A stretch of DNA of 11,317 nt. Origin: Balneolaceae bacterium (GTDB lineage Bacteria > Bacteroidota > Rhodothermia > Balneolales > Balneolaceae). The notes beneath the pieces were generated by a model. The model worked only from the letters and a program-made list of their open reading frames with translations. It made no database searches and was not told the origin of the DNA. Of the stretch, positions 1 through 7,311 are shown one piece after another; the first letter of the stretch is position 1, and the number at the start of each line of letters is the position of its first letter. Location of the stretch: positions 1 through 11,317 of the forward strand of contig SLGA01000086.1 of NCBI GenBank assembly GCA_007123985.1, read 5' to 3'. The position numbers and the translations under genes were made by a program.

Positions 1-633
1 AGTAAGTGCTTTAGGTGAACGCGGATGTGGAAAACCTCTTTTTTCGAATTTGTAGCTCTCCATAGCTTTAATTTTTGCCTGGAGGCTAGTATTATCAAAA
101 GAGATAAACAGATTTGGAATAAAATGATTAGTGTCTGAAGAAGCTCTCAATTCGATTCCAGATGGCGTTTCGAATGTGATGATGGTTTTCACCACCTCAC
201 TTTCCAAAGGTCTGCAGGCTGTTACTACAGCATCAAATGTTCGCTGATGATCAATATTCAAATCACCCCCATGATGTGTGAACACAATTTCGGGATTCCA
301 TTCAGCTTTTTCTTTTTCGATGCTTTTGATGATGTTAAGCAACGGAACAGTATCAAATCGGTTATCGGGAAAATCATAGATACTTACGGAGTGGTAACCG
401 ATTGCCTTTTGAGCATCCTCAATATTTTTTTTGTGAATGATGAGTTCTTCTTTCCATTTTTCGGTGTCTCTCTTGTCAGAACGTGATGTTAAACCCTCAC
501 CAAGAATCACCACATGTACACTTGCACCATGATAATGAATCAGCCTGTGCATTGTTCCACCAAGCCCAAGTATCTCATCATCGGGATGTGCTGCAACTAC
601 CAAAATTTTCTTATCCTGAAAAAGCTGATTCAT
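1..633 (-). CDS. PIG-L/LmbE-family zinc N-deacetylase (C-terminus cut by left edge)
   Basis: An open frame of 211 codons runs from an ATG at 633 off the left edge without a stop. I translated it by hand; it begins MNQLFQDKKILVVAAHPDDE. The family removes N-acetyl groups from amino sugars (GlcNAc-PI, mycothiol and bacillithiol precursors). The hallmark AHPDDE is at residues 15-20, giving H16 and D19 as zinc ligands and D18 as the probable catalytic base. The second motif, HHGGDLNIDH at 120-129, supplies the third zinc ligand, H129. Family members are about 220-240 residues, so only a short tail is missing. No signal peptide is visible, so it is probably cytoplasmic. The start overlaps the PseI stop as TGATG, and a GAGG seven bases upstream (641-644) supports it. 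In this operon the likely substrate is an N-acyl group of a pseudaminic acid intermediate or of a sugar in the same glycan; the exact substrate is unknown. Confidence 0.9.
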   Translation of the reverse strand, partial: MNQLFQDKKILVVAAHPDDEILGLGGTMHRLIHYHGASVHVVILGEGLTSRSDKRDTEKWKEELIIHKKNIEDAQKAIGYHSVSIYDFPDNRFDTVPLLNIIKSIEKEKAEWNPEIVFTHHGGDLNIDHQRTFDAVVTACRPLESEVVKTIITFETPSGIELRASSDTNHFIPNLFISFDNTSLQAKIKAMESYKFEKRGFPHPRSPKALT

Positions 634-1682
634 CAAAAATCCTCAATATGATTTTCGTTTAACGGAGTGCCACGCTCTATATCCGTTGTAGCGAGTTTAC
701 CAATAACACCATTATAATGTTTGGGAGGAAGACCGTCGCCTGGTCTGATTGAACGTACTGAATTTTCAGAAAACGCTTCACCTTTTTTGATATCCTTCAC
801 TACAAAAAGTGATCTCGAAAACATTCTGTTTGCTTTAACCTTATCCGTTAATTCATATGTAACAGTGCCAACTGCTTTCTCTACATTTCTTACTTGCTGA
901 ACAAGTGTTTTAAATTCATGTGGCTCTAATGAAAACGCAGCATCAGGACCACCAAGGTTTCGATCCAAAATCATGTGCTTTTCGATAATACTTGCACCAA
1001 GTGCCACCGACGCCACCGGAACTTCTGTTCCAAGGGTATGGTCTGAGAGTCCGCTTATAACACCATACTCATTCTTATATTCTTCAATCATTCGAAGGTT
1101 AATCTCATCGTAAGGTGCAGGATATGCTGAGGTGCATTTCAGCAAAGCAATCTGATCATTTCCACTTTTCTTACATGCAGAAACAGCATCATCTATTTCC
1201 TCTTTTGTTGCTATACCGGTTGAAATTATTATCGGCTTACCTTTTGAGGCAACATACTGAATTAGCGGAATATCTGTAATTTCAAAGGAAGCAATTTTGT
1301 AAGCAGGGGGATTGAGCGCCTCGAGGAAATCAGTGGCAGTTTTATCATACGGAGTTGAAAACCAGATCAACCCCAGTTCAATACATTTATCAATAATTGG
1401 TTGATGCCACTCATACGGAAGTGGTGTTTCTGAATAAAGATCGTATAGAGTTCTTCCATCCCATAATGTGCCTTTGTTGATTGTGAAGTATTCATTATCA
1501 CAATCAATGGTCATTGTATCCGCAGTGAGAGTCTGAATCTTGAATGCATCAACACCTGCATTGGCTGCTGCTTCCACTGTTTGTAAAGCAATATCTAAAT
1601 TATGCAGATGATTTGCTGAAAGCTCTGCAATGATAAAGCAGGGATGATTTTCGCCAATTTTTTTAGTAACAATTTTCATCAT
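633..1682 (-). CDS. pseI: Pseudaminic acid synthase PseI (NeuB family)
   Basis: The product condenses phosphoenolpyruvate with 2,4-diacylamino-2,4,6-trideoxy-L-altrose to form the nine-carbon pseudaminic acid in the cytoplasm. Residues about 10-275 are a NeuB-type TIM barrel. Visible motifs are IIAELSANH (18-26), the PseI-like TLWDGRTLYDLY segment (about 73-84), the metal-binding histidines in LSDH (H216) and IEKH (H237), and a C-terminal antifreeze-like SAF domain (about 285-348) with the substrate-arginine region RSIRPGDGL. Numbering here counts from a possible TTG at 1685. I prefer the ATG at 1682 because it overlaps the WbqC stop as TGATG; a second ATG follows at 1679. There is no Shine-Dalgarno, so translation is probably coupled. 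Length is about 349 residues, normal for the family. The sequence resembles Campylobacter and Helicobacter PseI more than sialic or legionaminic acid synthases. Confidence 0.95.
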   Translation of the reverse strand: MMKIVTKKIGENHPCFIIAELSANHLHNLDIALQTVEAAANAGVDAFKIQTLTADTMTIDCDNEYFTINKGTLWDGRTLYDLYSETPLPYEWHQPIIDKCIELGLIWFSTPYDKTATDFLEALNPPAYKIASFEITDIPLIQYVASKGKPIIISTGIATKEEIDDAVSACKKSGNDQIALLKCTSAYPAPYDEINLRMIEEYKNEYGVISGLSDHTLGTEVPVASVALGASIIEKHMILDRNLGGPDAAFSLEPHEFKTLVQQVRNVEKAVGTVTYELTDKVKANRMFSRSLFVVKDIKKGEAFSENSVRSIRPGDGLPPKHYNGVIGKLATTDIERGTPLNENHIEDF

Positions 1683-2398
1683 CAATTTTGTAGAATAGGT
1701 TGTTTTTTTACCTGTCTAACCGTTTCATCCAATCCGGCATAAAACAGTGAATCGAAAAATGCAAGATGAGGTATAAACACATGATCCCCCTGTGAATATT
1801 CATCAGGTAGATCCTCGTGAAATTTAACGTCAATATTACTCTTTGCAAAGGAGTCTTTTATACCATACTCTCTCCCATTTAAACCGGATACATAGACATC
1901 AGCCTGTATTGCTTTTGCTATTTCAAATATTTTATCCGGTCCGTGTGCTTCTTCAATTTCTGAATTGTTAAGTTCAGTAGCACGAATAATATTGGGTTTA
2001 AAATCTAATATCTGACAAATGTTGTTAATCAAGTATGTTATTGAAGCTGTAAAGTCAAATTCGAACTCTTCAATTATATTCTCCAAATCTTTATAATAAG
2101 CGTCAATGTAATCAGCACTAAAAAAAGGAGCATCGCAATAATATTGTTCAAGCTTCTTTTTGTGGTCTTCAACCCACTCTGCCCCATCAATTTTTGTATT
2201 TTTAATAAGTTCACGGGATGAAGATGAAGAGGGTATAGTCAGCCATTTTGTTTTCCCTTTTACAAGTACACGATTTCTGTTTTCAAATCCTCTTTTTTGC
2301 CTCTGTACATTGTCGAGAATTACAAATGTTTCTGCAAAATGCAGCCTTTGCAAGTAGGTAAGTGCCGGCAAGTAACGTGGCTGGCTCACAATAATCAT
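1682..2398 (-). CDS. WbqC-family protein, probable amino-sugar acylation/modification enzyme
   Basis: This 238-residue protein matches the WbqC family (Pfam WbqC, PF08889), often found in O-antigen and nonulosonic acid clusters. Features matching the family are the N-terminal IVSQPRYLP (3-11, usually close to 'MQPYFFP'), the VILDNVQRQKRGFENRNR block (26-43), KWLTIP (51-56), SGLNG (171-175) and a C-terminal Pro-His-Leu-x-Phe-Phe-Asp segment (210-216). No signal peptide or membrane segment is visible, so it should be cytoplasmic. The biochemical role of the family is not settled to my knowledge. From memory, namesake genes sit in O-antigen loci whose amino sugars carry amino-acyl groups, so N-acyl transfer or acyl-group handling is plausible. 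Its ATG overlaps the preceding formyltransferase-like stop as ATGA and its stop overlaps pseI, so the three are probably translated together. The family call is sure; the function is not. Confidence 0.85.
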   Translation of the reverse strand: MIIVSQPRYLPALTYLQRLHFAETFVILDNVQRQKRGFENRNRVLVKGKTKWLTIPSSSSSRELIKNTKIDGAEWVEDHKKKLEQYYCDAPFFSADYIDAYYKDLENIIEEFEFDFTASITYLINNICQILDFKPNIIRATELNNSEIEEAHGPDKIFEIAKAIQADVYVSGLNGREYGIKDSFAKSNIDVKFHEDLPDEYSQGDHVFIPHLAFFDSLFYAGLDETVRQVKKQPILQN

Positions 2399-3033
2399 AG
2401 GGATTTATATTTCAAAAGGTTTTTAGCACTCATTATTTCGTGAAGAATTTCAGCGTCCAGGCGTTTATTGTATGGTGCGTGTTGCAAATTTACTGTGGCC
2501 GCGTGCAAGCTCCCATTCTCTTTGAGTTGTGAGAGTATCAAATTTGTGATATAGGGCAGGTTTTCCCTCAGTTTCTCATCATTAAATGAGAAGGATTTAC
2601 TATAGTCAATTGGCAGTGATAGTTCCGCCAAAACCGGACCATTATCAATTTTTTCATCCTTAATTAAATGAGCAGTAAGTGTCATCAATGGCAATCCTTT
2701 AACAATAGCAAAGGGCAATGGATGTCTTCCCCTGCATGTTTTCAGATCACCCGGATGGATATTTACAGTCCACTCTGTTTTTTGTATAAAACTGTTTTTT
2801 AATAACAGCCCAAAGCTCGCTACAATGCAAATTTTGATCTTCTCTGAGAGTTCACTCAGGTAACTGTCAAGATGATCAGGACTTTCAGCTAAAAATAAAC
2901 GTACCCCGTTTGCAGTGCAGTAATCAACTATTTTTGAATCAACATTTCGTTTTTCCGCAATCGCAATACTTACACCAAGTATTTCATGAAAGGTTTTAAG
3001 AACTTCAATGTAGTTACCAGCGTAAATGGTCAT
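2395..3033 (-). CDS. Short formyltransferase-fold protein, candidate sugar N-formyltransferase replacing PseH
   Basis: The 212-residue product resembles the N-terminal catalytic domain of Fmt/PurN-type 10-formyltetrahydrofolate-dependent formyltransferases. It has a Rossmann-like N-terminus and the core VASFGLLLKNSFI (71-83) followed by NIHPGDLKTCRG (91-102). The catalytic Asn-His-Asp triad can be placed at N91, H93 and D130 (KIDNGPVL). The loop after the histidine is unusual: 'GDLKTCRG' stands where relatives have 'SLLPRYRG', part of the folate pocket, so cofactor use is uncertain. It lacks the C-terminal tRNA-binding domain of Met-tRNA formyltransferase, which argues for a small-molecule or sugar substrate. 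It follows the carbamoyltransferase by 3 bases and overlaps wbqC by 4. Since no PseH is present, it may formylate the C4 amine of the PseC product, giving N7-formyl-Pse. From memory, such a replacement (PseJ) has been described in Anoxybacillus. The fold is well supported; the substrate is inferred. Confidence 0.82.
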   Translation of the reverse strand: MTIYAGNYIEVLKTFHEILGVSIAIAEKRNVDSKIVDYCTANGVRLFLAESPDHLDSYLSELSEKIKICIVASFGLLLKNSFIQKTEWTVNIHPGDLKTCRGRHPLPFAIVKGLPLMTLTAHLIKDEKIDNGPVLAELSLPIDYSKSFSFNDEKLRENLPYITNLILSQLKENGSLHAATVNLQHAPYNKRLDAEILHEIMSAKNLLKYKSL

Positions 3034-3036
3034 TAT

Positions 3037-4719
3037 TTACAATTTCTTTTCAGCTACATAATTTCCAATCACCAACAGATCAATCATACCCTGCCGAAGT
3101 GCATCAATGGCCTCAGCCGGTTTGTTCACTATCGGTTCTTCATGCCTGTTGAATGAAGTATTGATAAGTGATAAACCACCTGTCTCTTCATAGTAGGCTT
3201 TCAGAAGCTTATACATTTTCGGATTGTTCTCCGGGTTGATGATCTGTGGACGCGCGGTGTTATCAATATGAACGGTAGCAGGGCAGTTTTTTGCCATTTT
3301 CTCCGTGCAGTTGTAAGTAATTGTCATATATTTGCTTGCTATATGATCATTCTTCCAACCCAGGTAGCATTCCGGAGCCAATTCTTCCAGTGTTACCGGT
3401 GCAAATGGCATAAATTCTGTTCTATCCATGCGTTCATTAAGCCAGTCATTTACACTGGTATCTTTGCAGTGATAAATAATGCTACGGTTGCACAAAGCCC
3501 GCGGGCCAAATTCCATCCGGCCGTTATACCAACCGATAACGCGGTTTTCCGTTAATGCACTGATTGCATGGTCGGTTGCATCTTCAACCCGCTCAAAATT
3601 AATATCATCAAACTCACCGAGGGATTTTAAAATCTCTTTATCAGTAAATTGAGGGCCCAGATACACGTCATTCATCTGGATTTTTGGCTCACCTTTTTCA
3701 TAGAGAAGCTGTGCCGCTGCACCAATACACAAGCCGCCATCACCCATTTGCGGCTGTATAAAGACATTCTTGACGCCTGGTATTTCGAGTATACACTGGT
3801 TTACACGTACGTTTGCAAATACTCCTCCTGCCATGCATACATATTCAGCACCGGTTTTATTTACATAGTGCTGAACCAGTTCTGTAATTGATTCTTCCAG
3901 ATGTAATTGCGCAGCTGCTGCAACATCCTCACGGGTATTATTTTTGATCAGATCTTTGAGCTCCTCAGAGTAATTTGTGTAAAACGGCCTGAATAATTCA
4001 CCTGATTTTCCATACACTCTACCGTTCTCTACATAAATCATCTCCCTCATTTTCGGAAGTAATTTTTGTGGATCTCCGTGGGCTGCCAGTCCGGTAACTT
4101 TGCCTTCATGCCGATGTGGTCTGTATCCAAGCAAGCCTGTAATGCGACCATAGAAAAAGCCGAGGCTATCGGAACTGCTCCCGCGATATAAAAATTCAGC
4201 CGAATCAGAAGTAATATAACCAATTGAGAACGACATAAAATCACCACGCCCATCGCAAGTAACCACCAATGATTTCACGAAAGGAGAACAGGAGTATGCC
4301 GAAAATGCATGAGCTTCATGATGATCAAACGAAGCAGCTTTCTCTTCAAGGCCGTTTTCTTCAACAAAAGCCCAAAATTCATCCCGCTTTTTTTTGTCCT
4401 GTTTTATTTCTGCATCAATTCTTTCCCTGAAAATAGACAGACCTTCAGGGTTTGTTTGTGCTTCATGAACAATTCTGTCAAAATATTCCAATAGATGTTT
4501 TTCCGCATCAAAACCGGCACTCCATCCATAAGCAATATGATCAATCTCGTTTAATGAGATTCCGGCATGTTGAAGACAGTAATCAATTGCATTTGTTGGC
4601 CAGGAATTATCCATTTTTACTCTGGTAAACCGCTCTTCGCTGGCGGCAGCAATCAAAACTCTATCTTTTATAATACATGCACTTGCCGTCTCATCATTGG
4701 CAATTCCTAAAATTATCAT
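3037..4719 (-). CDS. O-carbamoyltransferase, NodU/CmcH/TobZ family
   Basis: This 560-residue protein has the two-domain layout of O-carbamoyltransferases, which use carbamoyl phosphate and ATP to carbamoylate a sugar hydroxyl. The N-terminal Kae1-like domain (about 1-340) carries the metal-site histidines in DHHEAHAFSAY (H133, H137), the nucleotide-site stretch VVTCDGRGD (152-160), MAGGVFANVRVN (297-308) and GDGGLCIGAA (326-335, D327). The C-terminal YrdC-like domain (about 350-560) has GRMEFGPRALCNRSI (400-414), EFMPFAP (435-441) and SLINTSFNRHEEPIV (517-531). Two family positions differ: Cys410 replaces the common Gly in GPRALG, and the usual N-terminal His-Asp is Asp-Glu (9-10). The rest is intact, so it is probably active. 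It is 25 bases after pseG and 3 before the formyltransferase-like gene. The substrate is presumably pseudaminic acid, its CMP form, or another sugar of the same glycan. Confidence 0.93.
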   Translation of the reverse strand: MIILGIANDETASACIIKDRVLIAAASEERFTRVKMDNSWPTNAIDYCLQHAGISLNEIDHIAYGWSAGFDAEKHLLEYFDRIVHEAQTNPEGLSIFRERIDAEIKQDKKKRDEFWAFVEENGLEEKAASFDHHEAHAFSAYSCSPFVKSLVVTCDGRGDFMSFSIGYITSDSAEFLYRGSSSDSLGFFYGRITGLLGYRPHRHEGKVTGLAAHGDPQKLLPKMREMIYVENGRVYGKSGELFRPFYTNYSEELKDLIKNNTREDVAAAAQLHLEESITELVQHYVNKTGAEYVCMAGGVFANVRVNQCILEIPGVKNVFIQPQMGDGGLCIGAAAQLLYEKGEPKIQMNDVYLGPQFTDKEILKSLGEFDDINFERVEDATDHAISALTENRVIGWYNGRMEFGPRALCNRSIIYHCKDTSVNDWLNERMDRTEFMPFAPVTLEELAPECYLGWKNDHIASKYMTITYNCTEKMAKNCPATVHIDNTARPQIINPENNPKMYKLLKAYYEETGGLSLINTSFNRHEEPIVNKPAEAIDALRQGMIDLLVIGNYVAEKKL

Positions 4720-4744
4720 ACGTCTATTTGAATTTTTAAATCTC

Positions 4745-5713
4745 TTATTTACTTAAATCACAAAAAAGTTTCTGAAACCTTTCGGGGCTCTTACCATCAA
4801 TGACTTTGGGATTTTCAAAACTTCGTATCTTTCTGAATCCTTTTTCTATTTCTTTTTCGGAAAAATCTACGACATCAATAATTGCATTCAGATTTTTAAA
4901 ACCGGTGTAGATGCTTTTTTGATTATCCACATACATGCCGGATATCACTTTATTCCCCGTAGCAAGTGCTTCATATAAAATACCACTTGCCGGAACCAAG
5001 GCTACATTTGCATTAAACATCAATTGTGCCATCTGTTTTTCTTCCAAAGCGTGGTAAGTTACAACATTATCAGCTTTTTTTGTGATGGAATTCAGTTCAA
5101 CTGTATCCCGAAAACCGGCACCCAGAACAACGACAATTTTTTCAAACTGAGATGAATCAATGGCAATTTGTAATGCTTTTGGGGTAATATTTTTAAAATC
5201 TGTTCCCCCAAAACAAATAAACAGAGTTAAATTGGATGGATCTGTTTCTCTTGTATAGTTTGTTGACAGAAACGATGGCCTGAGCAAGGCGAATTCAGGC
5301 CCAAGTGCAAAGCTTGTGTAGGCTTGTGCACTATACATTTCCGGCGTTACCCCGGGTGCATGATTAATAATCAGATCGGCATAAAAACCCTGATTATACA
5401 GATCATCAATACAGATCAGTTTATCGGCATTTATTTTGATTTTTTTTTGAAAATCATAAGAGAAATTATAGCCATCAAGTACAACAAAATCGTCGGGTTG
5501 AACTGCATTTAGAAACTCGGACTCGGATGAAATCTCCACACTACCGAAGTTTAAATCAGTGATATTCTTTTTCAATTCAGGAGGCAGTGATTTGCTGTAA
5601 AATGTGATGTGAAAAATATCTTTTAGCATTTGAGCTAAGGAGAGCGATCGAACTATATGGCCAAATCCGATTTCGTGGCTGCCATCTGATCTAAAAAGTA
5701 TCTTCTTACTCAT
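4745..5713 (-). CDS. pseG: UDP-2,4-diacylamino-2,4,6-trideoxy-L-altropyranose hydrolase PseG
   Basis: The 322-residue product is a GT-B fold, MurG-like hydrolase. In the Pse pathway it removes UDP from the 2,4-diacylamino-trideoxy-L-altrose to give the free sugar used by PseI. The N-terminal FRSDGSHEIGFGHIVRS (7-23) is the PseG signature and contains the proposed catalytic base, H19. The C-terminal half has CFGGTD (167-172) and SGILYEAL (243-250) with E248, which form the UDP pocket in the family, then VDNQ (262-265). Its presence distinguishes a Pse pathway from legionaminic or sialic acid pathways, which use a NeuC/LegG-type epimerase. Length is a little above the 270-300 typical of Campylobacter forms. 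The ATG lies eight bases inside the end of the upstream gene. An AAGGAG is present but only one base from the ATG, too close to be a normal ribosome site, so coupling to the upstream gene is more likely. Confidence 0.94.
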   Translation of the reverse strand: MSKKILFRSDGSHEIGFGHIVRSLSLAQMLKDIFHITFYSKSLPPELKKNITDLNFGSVEISSESEFLNAVQPDDFVVLDGYNFSYDFQKKIKINADKLICIDDLYNQGFYADLIINHAPGVTPEMYSAQAYTSFALGPEFALLRPSFLSTNYTRETDPSNLTLFICFGGTDFKNITPKALQIAIDSSQFEKIVVVLGAGFRDTVELNSITKKADNVVTYHALEEKQMAQLMFNANVALVPASGILYEALATGNKVISGMYVDNQKSIYTGFKNLNAIIDVVDFSEKEIEKGFRKIRSFENPKVIDGKSPERFQKLFCDLSK

Positions 5714-6530
5714 ACTCCTTTAGAATTTTTGCTGCTCTTTTCAATGCTGCATGCTCTAAATGATTTACAGCTGCATTTAGCTCATCTTTTAAACTGTTAT
5801 ACTGTTTTCTTTGAACATTTTGAAGATTCACTTCGAAAATCCAGGGATGTTCTTCTTGAATATAATTTATCAACCCGATACCGGTTCTTACACCCGGTTG
5901 ATAGAATTGAAGAATTGAACTTAACATCAAGAAATCAGAAGGATAGTCTATTGTTAGTCTGTAATTTTGAACAACACTGCTCAATTCTGTGTTAAAACAT
6001 TGCTTTTTAAAATTACTGCTGTTTTTGATGTATAAAGTTACGTGTTCTCTATCTGCTTTTGTCAGGGAATCACCATCAATTTTTCTAAAAACTGTTCCAT
6101 TTACAATTTCCACATTCATTCCTACGGGTAAATTGTTCGTGTATGTATAGTCATTAGAATCATTTATATGATAGTGTACAGCTGCATCAATGATTCCTGT
6201 ATCAATTAGCGGATTATCACCAGTCAAACGAATTACAACATCCAGTTGATTTTTAATTGCTAAGCTTTGAAACCTGCTAAAAACGTCATCTTCATCACCT
6301 CTGAAACAGTCTATTTTATTATTAGTGCAAAACTCTTCCAGTTTGTCATCAGCAGAACTTGTTGATGTTGCAACTATAATATCACCCTGAATAGAACTGG
6401 TTTTTAGTTGATCAACAATCCATAACAGCATCGGTTTCCCATCTTTCAGCGGAATGGATTGCAAAACTTTTCCGGGAAATCGGGTACTGCTCATCCTTGC
6501 CTGGATAATAAAACCAACTTTTTTATCCAA
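5706..6530 (-). CDS. SpsF-type nucleotidyltransferase, probable CMP-pseudaminic acid synthetase (PseF role)
   Basis: This is a cytidylyltransferase-fold protein of the SpsF/COG1861 type. It probably activates pseudaminic acid with CTP to CMP-Pse, the donor for glycosyltransferases. Motifs, numbered from the start chosen here, are IIQARMSSTRFPGKVL (8-23, nucleotide-binding loop), RLTGDNPLID (102-111) with the metal-binding Asp, PVGMNVEIV (135-143), REHVT (161-165) and RLTIDYPSD (191-199). I place the start at TTG 6530: an exact GGAGGG lies seven bases upstream, and the only nearby ATG (Met13) would cut through the nucleotide-binding loop. A longer reading from 6551 (also TTG) would put that GGAGGG inside the gene. 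The result is 274 residues; a helical tail of roughly 30-40 residues extends past the usual domain. It overlaps the SDR by 8 bases and pseG by 8. Classical PseF has 'ARGGSKRI' instead, so the role rests on context as well as fold. Confidence 0.85.
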   Translation of the reverse strand: MDKKVGFIIQARMSSTRFPGKVLQSIPLKDGKPMLLWIVDQLKTSSIQGDIIVATSTSSADDKLEEFCTNNKIDCFRGDEDDVFSRFQSLAIKNQLDVVIRLTGDNPLIDTGIIDAAVHYHINDSNDYTYTNNLPVGMNVEIVNGTVFRKIDGDSLTKADREHVTLYIKNSSNFKKQCFNTELSSVVQNYRLTIDYPSDFLMLSSILQFYQPGVRTGIGLINYIQEEHPWIFEVNLQNVQRKQYNSLKDELNAAVNHLEHAALKRAAKILKEYE

Positions 6531-7311
6531 CCGTCCACCCTCCGTCAACAATCAAATTTTGTCCCGTAACGAAGCCAGATGCATCCGAAGCGAGGTAAAC
6601 AAATGCACCGGCAAGATCTTCTGGTTTGCCGATTCTTTTCAGTAACGTTCTTGTGGCAAGCATTTCAATAAATTCTTCTTTTTCCTGAACAGTTTTCGAT
6701 GGAAACGGCCCGGGTGTAACAGTATTCACGGTAATTCCTTTTTCCCCAAGATAGGATGCGTAATATTTTGACAATTGCACAACACCTGCCTTTGCAGCCC
6801 CATAATGAGGCGGATTCAACATCTCAGGGAACTCTTTGTACACTTCAAAGTCCGGTGCTACCACACCATACATCGAAGAAACATTGATAATTCTGGGTGA
6901 TTCGCTTTTCTCAAGGTAGGGAATACACTCACGAATACATCTGAATACACTATTCAGGGTTCCGTCAATGCCTTTTTCCCAATCGCTATCCTTCATCGTC
7001 AGCGGATCCTGACCGGATACATAAAATGCATTATTGATCAGAACATCTATCTTCCTTTCTTTTTCAAAAATGGCACGAAAAGCACCGGCTATCGAATCCG
7101 TTTTTGATACATCACACTCCTGGAAAATGATGGATTTCCCATAAAGGTCATTATCTGAAAAAGCCTCCAGAAATTTATTTTCATACCGTCCAAGTACAAA
7201 TACTTTTGCACCATGATAAGCAAGACTCTCCGTTGTTGCTTTTCCGAGGTATCCATAGCCTCCGGTAATTAACGCAACTTTGCCGGTTAGATCGAATGTT
7301 TGAATGTTCAT
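6523..7311 (-). CDS. Short-chain dehydrogenase/reductase (SDR) in the Pse operon
   Basis: The 262-residue protein is a complete classical SDR. It has the cofactor motif TGGYGYLG (16-23), D67-V68 in the adenine pocket, NNA (93-95), the catalytic Asn at about 120, Ser at 145-146 (INVSSMYG), Tyr170 and Lys174 (YGAAK), and a C-terminal GQNLIVDGGW (250-259) typical of enoyl/oxoacyl-reductase-like SDRs. It should use NAD(P)H to interconvert an alcohol and a ketone in the cytoplasm. The start overlaps the stop of the aldo/keto reductase as ATGA, and its end holds the ribosome site of the next gene, so it is tied into the pathway. It may work with the aldo/keto reductase as an oxidation/reduction pair that inverts a hydroxyl of a sugar, or it may make an unusual acyl donor. 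The family is certain and the substrate is unknown. Confidence 0.9.
   Translation of the reverse strand: MNIQTFDLTGKVALITGGYGYLGKATTESLAYHGAKVFVLGRYENKFLEAFSDNDLYGKSIIFQECDVSKTDSIAGAFRAIFEKERKIDVLINNAFYVSGQDPLTMKDSDWEKGIDGTLNSVFRCIRECIPYLEKSESPRIINVSSMYGVVAPDFEVYKEFPEMLNPPHYGAAKAGVVQLSKYYASYLGEKGITVNTVTPGPFPSKTVQEKEEFIEMLATRTLLKRIGKPEDLAGAFVYLASDASGFVTGQNLIVDGGWTVG
6538..6543 (-). promoter_or_regulatory. Ribosome binding site deciding the TTG start at 6530
   Basis: Read on the minus strand the stretch is ACGGAGGGTGGACGGTTG, with GGAGGG seven bases before the TTG at 6530-6528. It lies inside the last codons of the SDR gene. It is the strongest Shine-Dalgarno in the window, where most starts have none, and it compensates for a weak start codon. 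It argues against beginning the cytidylyltransferase at 6551. Confidence 0.75.

Noticed and set aside
247..486. 79-codon plus-strand frame rich in Phe
   Set aside because: It is antisense to the PIG-L deacetylase gene, whose frame is open throughout 1-633 with the HPDDE and zinc-ligand motifs.
2395..3033. Methionyl-tRNA formyltransferase
   Set aside because: The protein lacks the C-terminal tRNA-binding domain, is about 100 residues too short, and sits in a sugar operon.
4047..4253. 68-codon minus-strand frame
   Set aside because: It is an alternative frame inside the carbamoyltransferase gene, and the carbamoyltransferase motifs run through it unbroken.
5714..5720. AAGGAG as ribosome site for pseG
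   Set aside because: Only one base separates it from the ATG, and the bases are the Lys-Glu codons at the end of the upstream gene. Coupled translation is more likely.
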